Assembly (NCBI GenBank): GCA_018697195.1
Contig: CM031857.1
Span: 66,607,988 to 66,671,987 of the forward strand
DNA length: 64,000 nt
Direction of reading: 5' to 3'
From: Certhia americana
Lineage: Eukaryota; Chordata; Aves; Passeriformes; Certhiidae
Position numbers and translations under genes: made by a program. Shown piece after piece: positions 59,841-64,000 of this stretch. The notes beneath the pieces are model-generated. The model had not been told where the DNA came from, ran no database searches, and saw only the letters and a list, made by a program, of their open reading frames with translations. Position 1 is the first letter of the stretch, and each line of letters starts with the position of its first letter.

Positions 59841-61271
59841 TGACAAAATGTACTTATTCCACCAGCGTGGTGAAGGTCTGTTTGTGTAGGACAGTACAAT
59901 GAGAATCCATGGGCTTTGAACCAGAGTTATTTCCCTTACTCAGAAAGCAGGCATCTGTCCATAGACCACCTGCAGTCCACTGGAGCCTAAAGTAGTTCTG
60001 TGCCACTGGCTATAGTAGACTCATGAGCCCATCACAGGTACTAAAAAGAGCTGCCATTCTTTAGGATACCCACAAAGTTAAGGATAATAGTATGCCCTTT
60101 TCCTCCTCTATGTATTTCTTCTTTCCTGTGAGAGCATAGGAACAGCCGCTCATGCTGATAACAAGCATATTGCAGCTGGAAGAGACATTTCTCGGGAAAA
60201 AAGTCAGGGGATAAAGGCCCCAGGAACAGAAGGTATCTTCATTAAAGAATTTCTTCTAGTCTAGGCAGATCCCTGAAAAATCTCCTTTGTTCTTTTATTT
60301 CTGTTGAAAACATATCATAATATAGAATTTTTTTGTGCGCGATCACATTGCACATAAGGCATTATTGAGTTATAACTGGAAATCTTGTCAAGATTATAAT
60401 CAAGATTTAAACTATAATCAAACTTCTTCAAGAAGCTCCTGCTCAATGCGCCCACTACTCTGAGTTCAGAGTCAAAACTTAAGTTTTAGTCACACATGCC
60501 TAAAATTAAGTTAATTTATAGTTTAGGCGGGGAACTTAGTTATAATATTGACTTGATTGGTATTTTGGAAACCATAAAGTTGTTTAGACTTAACCAGCTT
60601 TACTTTTACAGAAGAAACTTCCCCAGGATATCAGTAGTATTTAATTTCTTAATAATATTGAAAAAATTAGGCTTTGTATCTGGAAATGTACTTTCCTATG
60701 AAAAGTTAAGTCTGAAAGCCTCCTCATGGAGACAAACTTTGGCAGCAGACCTCTGTCCTTTGACTCTAGGAAACTTGGCAAGATAGCATCCTTATTCTGT
60801 ATTTCCTAAGGTCTTTTCTTTTTGTAGAAAGTCCTGAATTATTCACACTATGCTAATAAAGTTCATTTGAGTCATCTGAGCAGTCTCCTGAGTTTATTAA
60901 TAAATTATTTAAAAAAGGAGTTAATTTGGTCAAGTTGTCTCTACAGTAAATTGGCCAGAAATACAGCAATAATCAGATAAACAACAAAGATGAATTACAG
61001 AACAGGAAACACAGGCAGTATTGTCCTGGGTAATGAGAAAGCCAGTATTTCAGGCTGAAAAAATCTGGGGAAATTTAGACAGCAAACCTCAAGTAACATG
61101 AGGTCGTAAAAGCATGCACTTTGATGTGGAAAAAAGTGGTTCTGTGCATGGAGCCAGGATACAGCCAAGATAGCAGCATCACTGACATTCTCTGGTACAA
61201 AGCCCCACCGACACCCATGCCAGAGTGGGCATCCCAGGAGGCACTGATCTAAAACAGAAATAGATGCAGTT
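59841..61271. other. Gene-free stretch
   Basis: No gene or named repeat is recognised. 61141-61250 is locally richer in GC and of unknown origin. Confidence 0.4.
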
Positions 61272-61317
61272 TATTTTATATAAATATTTATATAAAATAT
61301 AAATGTTTATATTTTAT
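61272..61317. repeat. AT-rich palindrome cluster
   Basis: 61272-61299 is a perfect 28-bp palindrome (arm TATTTTATATAAAT). Overlapping it, ATAAAATATAAA (61292-61303) and TTTATATTTTAT (61306-61317) form a second inverted pair around TG. Such AT-rich palindromes can extrude cruciforms and are known breakage-prone sites in vertebrate genomes. The cluster lies directly against the target-site duplication of the LTR to its right. Confidence 0.95.
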
Positions 61318-61322
61318 TTAAG

Positions 61323-61641
61323 TGTAAATTCCCCTGTTCCTCCACCCCCCCACCAGCTGCCAGCCCAGATTTAGGGGGAGTATTGGAAGAGGGGAACTAC
61401 AAAATAGGGTAGAGAGAGTTACAAAAGAGGCTCCTTACCCCAAGATGTATTCCTTGAAGGGATCCAGAGGCGAGAGAGAGATCACATGGGGAGAGAGGGG
61501 TTTTTATCACCTTTGGGGTCGGGTCAGGTTACCTGTCTGATGGCTATAGGTCAGGAGACCAGGGGGCAGGTAACCCAGGCCAGGTTACAGTTTCTGGGGG
61601 AGGGGTTTTGGGGGAGAAACATTCCCAAGAGGGATACAACA
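61323..61641 (-). mobile_element. Solo LTR of an endogenous retrovirus (319 bp, 6-bp target-site duplication)
   Basis: The segment starts TGTAAATTCC and ends GGGATACAACA on the plus strand, so on its own strand it begins TGTTG and ends TTTACA, the TG...CA form of an LTR. Both flanks carry the same six bases, TTTAAG (61317-61322 and 61642-61647). Six bases is the usual duplication for class II (ERVK-like) elements. On the minus strand GGTGATAAAAACCCC (about 61500-61514) would be a TATA box. A clear AATAAA is not present inside. The GC-rich interior contrasts with the AT-rich surroundings. No coding region adjoins it, so it is a solo LTR. An 80-codon plus-strand frame (61486-61728) crosses its end and is not a gene. 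Confidence 0.8.
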
Positions 61642-61647
61642 TTTAAG

Positions 61648-63639
61648 CATTCTGCAAGTACATGTTTGTTCTTTTCCCTGTGTGAAATAGGTACATTTTT
61701 CCCATTTCTAGCAATATTGAGAAAATAGCACCCATCTTTTCTCTGTTCAGCCCTCCTTCACATATACTTCCAACTAATGCACATTTTTAATCATGATTAA
61801 GAGACACAGTTATTTTTCTCTTCACATGATCCAAGATTTTCATCATTCAGTACATACAGATTATGATCATTTACCAGTGAAAGACAGATTTTTCCCCTAA
61901 ATATTCATTCAGTTATAATGTCCAAGGACATTTCTAGACATAGCTAAGGAGATACCTGTCCAAAAGACTGAATCCCTTGGCAGTTCATGCAAGTATGCAA
62001 GGAAAACAACAGAGCTCGTTGGTTGAAAAATGAGGTCCTAGCTATGTAAAGGCCTGTTGAATCAATTCAGGAATGCATTGCATACTCCATCTACTACTTA
62101 AGCTGTAACAACTTGAGCTGGGTAATCTCCCCTAAATTTAGTGTGAATAGTGAGAGTGTGCACAGAAAAGAGAGGAGACTCTTTTTTTTGATGCTTAAAT
62201 TTTTAGTGGGAAGTTAAATAATAGGGGGTGAAATCTGAGAAGCAATTGTTGCATTCTCTAGGAAGGAATTTCATAGCCTTGTTTTTCTGTTCCTTGCTTT
62301 AGCAAGTTGACTCTTGCAGCTGACAGTCTCATCATGCCTGTAGAACTTAACTGTGGAGGGATGTTATGATCTCCTGACAAGAAATGAATTCTTAGAAAAC
62401 TTGGTCAAGTGCCAAAAGATCATTGTCTTTGAGCAAATGTGGTGTTCCCTGGGGAAGCAGTATAAAAAGCCTTGGATAGACAGCACTGACTTGCCTTTAA
62501 GTAAGAAAGACATCAGTCACTCTGCTGAGTTTTCATTTTTACCAAACAGGACTGCAAAAACTATTCTCAGTGTGAAGAAAAATTCTCATAAAAAGAGAGT
62601 CTGGGTTTTTGACAACTGTTAAGAAAACACTGATATATTGGGAAATCATGCATCCATCCCACAGGATCTTCAAAATTCTTTCTGATTCATATCATTTTAC
62701 TTGGGCCTAAGAGGAGATATTAGTTGTTTAAGCAAACAGAAGAAAAACTGAATTGGTACTAAGGTTGTCCACCAAAAATTTCTGAGCAGGACTAGGGCAC
62801 GTTTATATCATTTTCATCACTCATCTATAGTACTGGTACGAAGAAAGAAAAGGCATTCATTTTGTTCTAAAATTCAGGCAGATGAAGGGACCTAATATAA
62901 TAGGATGAGAGGTATCTTTTCATGATGGTTATGATATATTATCCCAATTGTTGGTTCTGGAGTAACTGTGATATAATTTGAAAACGGTGGATTTGGTTGC
63001 ATAATTTCTTTGATATATCCAAGGTAATGAATTCCTTTTAAAATTCTTTGTGTTGCTTCAAAGTGCTTTGAAGCACTAATGTAAATGCATTAATAAATTC
63101 ATTCTGCTATTACTTCAACATCTATATTACAGATCCTATGGTCTAAATATTAAGGCTTAGGAGACAGGGTGGTTTCACAACAAATACTGATAATTTAGAT
63201 TTTTCTTACAGCACACTTTCTACATTAAAATAATTGCCAAATTATGTCCATCATGTTGGACTTAAATTTAATACACAGAGTATCATCAGCTGTTTGTTTT
63301 AATACTTAGAATTTAATCAAAGTTTTGACTGACAAACTTTCTTTCTCTTTTCACCTTTTGGTGTGGTCTATTGCCAACATTCACTGCTATGTACATATCA
63401 GTGTATATGGGCTTGAATTGAGATCTGTATAATACATCACTATGTAACCATTTACAATGAGGCGTATTTCTGTTAATGGTCAGAACAATTGGAAGCCAGC
63501 AAGGACAGCAAAATCACAGTCAGTGCTCCCTATCACTTAAGTGAGAAAAATAACTTGATATACAAGAATTAACATGAAGTGAATCACTATACACACATTC
63601 TCAATGCCTCAGTTCACAATCTCCCAATATATCATTGAA
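61648..63639. other. Gene-free stretch
   Basis: No gene that I can support. The 89-codon plus-strand frame at 62353-62622 has a Lys/Ser-rich translation but no known resemblance. A hairpin with exact ten-base arms (TGCTTCAAAG and CTTTGAAGCA around TG) lies at 63054-63075. Confidence 0.45.
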
Positions 63640-64000
63640 ATGGGTTTGCATGTGCAGGTTTTGGTAGCTGGGAGCCTACAGTGGTGGATTCCATGAGAAG
63701 CTGCCAGAAGTTTCCTCCATGTCTGGCAGAGCCAGTGCCAGACATCTGCAGACCCACCACTGGCCATGGCCAAGCCAAACAGCGATGGGAGCAATACCTC
63801 TGTGATAAAATACTTGGGGAAGTTCAGGGAAGGGAAGTTCAGGGAAGTTCAGGGAAGGGAAGTTCAGGGGAGGGAAGGGAAGTTCAGGGGAGGGAAGTTC
63901 AGAGGAGGGGAGGGAAGTTCAGAGGAGGGGGGTGAGGGGAGGGGGTAGGAGGGGAAGGGGAGTGGAGGGGCGGGGAGGGTAAGGGGGAGGGGAGGGGATG
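63640..64000 (+). mobile_element. Avian ERV LTR, 5' part, cut by the window edge
   Basis: GTGCAGGTTTTGGTAGCTGG, GAGAAGCTGCCAGAAG, GGCAGAGCCAGTGCCAG, CCACCACTGGCCATGGCC, AAGCCAAACAGCGATGGG and CTCTGTGATAAAATACTTGG follow in order the U3 region of a common avian LTR. GATAAAATAC at 63804-63813 stands where that LTR has its TATA box. Beyond it the normal text is replaced by a G-rich minisatellite running to the edge. The 5' boundary and family name are approximate. The TATA position shows the LTR reads on the plus strand. Frames of 60-84 codons here are repeat artefacts (EVQG-type repeats). Confidence 0.7.
63816..64000. repeat. G-rich minisatellite (GGGAAGTTCA and GGGGA units)
   Basis: From 63816, units GGGAAGTTCA, GGGAA and GGGGA alternate, for example about seven AAGTTCA blocks before 63930. 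They then pass into a purer GGGGA/GGGGGA run to the end of the window. The strand carries many runs of three or more G, so it has strong potential to form G-quadruplexes; the other strand is pyrimidine-only over long parts and could form a triplex. Its full length is unknown because the window ends inside it. Confidence 0.97.

Noticed and set aside
62353..62622. 89-codon plus-strand frame as an exon
   Set aside because: A weak acceptor-like site lies upstream, but the frame starts and ends without matching splice signals and resembles no known protein.
63681..63948. Open frames with EVQG-type repeats
   Set aside because: They are translations of the G-rich minisatellite inside an LTR, not protein-coding genes.
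1..64000. A novel multi-gene system or operon-like cluster
   Set aside because: There is no set of adjacent real genes. The base composition, repeats and absence of long coding frames point to gene-poor bird DNA.

Overview
The window looks like bird nuclear DNA from an AT-rich, gene-poor region: an intergenic desert or the inside of a very long intron. The main evidence is at least eight CR1 LINE fragments with CR1-type 3' ends, plus several LTR relics of the kind found in birds. I see no complete protein-coding gene, no CpG island, no recognisable rRNA, tRNA or miRNA gene, and no CRISPR array. The longest open frames (158, 146, 114, 112, 108 and 107 codons) match no protein I know. Several lie inside repeats and most overlap frames on the other strand, so I treat them as chance frames except where noted.

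Layout. 1-5,050: an antisense CR1 at the left edge, a near-perfect 55-bp palindrome at 3334-3388, and a 558-bp solo-LTR candidate at 4485-5042 with a 5-bp target-site duplication. 5,050-17,300: three more antisense CR1 pieces (8091, about 9310, 15721), the last with a large internal deletion; a TATA/AATAAA pair at 11,625-11,671 of unknown origin; and an avian ERV LTR collapsed to 78 bp at 17220. 17,300-28,200: mostly unique AT-rich sequence with a 27-T tract, one candidate first coding exon encoding a signal-like peptide (20841-20936), and a recursive-splice-like AG|GT site (25847/25848). 28,250-29,410: a GC-rich block running into an ancient sense CR1/L3-type ORF2 relic. 32,300-34,400: three small CR1 pieces. 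34,400-49,100: mostly unique, with a tRNA-SINE-like head, an A-rich tract and a MIR-like relic. 49,100-59,850: another CR1, a GGTTT pentanucleotide repeat, an L3/CR1-like relic and the clearer MIR-like SINE. 61,270-64,000: an AT-rich palindrome cluster beside a 319-bp solo LTR with a 6-bp target-site duplication, then a second LTR at the right edge whose sequence just after its TATA box has expanded into a G-rich minisatellite.

No genes work together here. The window mainly records repeated retrotransposition followed by decay. The most informative features are the two LTRs with matching target-site duplications, the deleted LTR, the LTR-born minisatellite and the 55-bp palindrome. The exon, microexon and recursive-splice candidates are speculative and need transcript or conservation data. 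Repeat family assignments come from remembered family sequences, not from any search.
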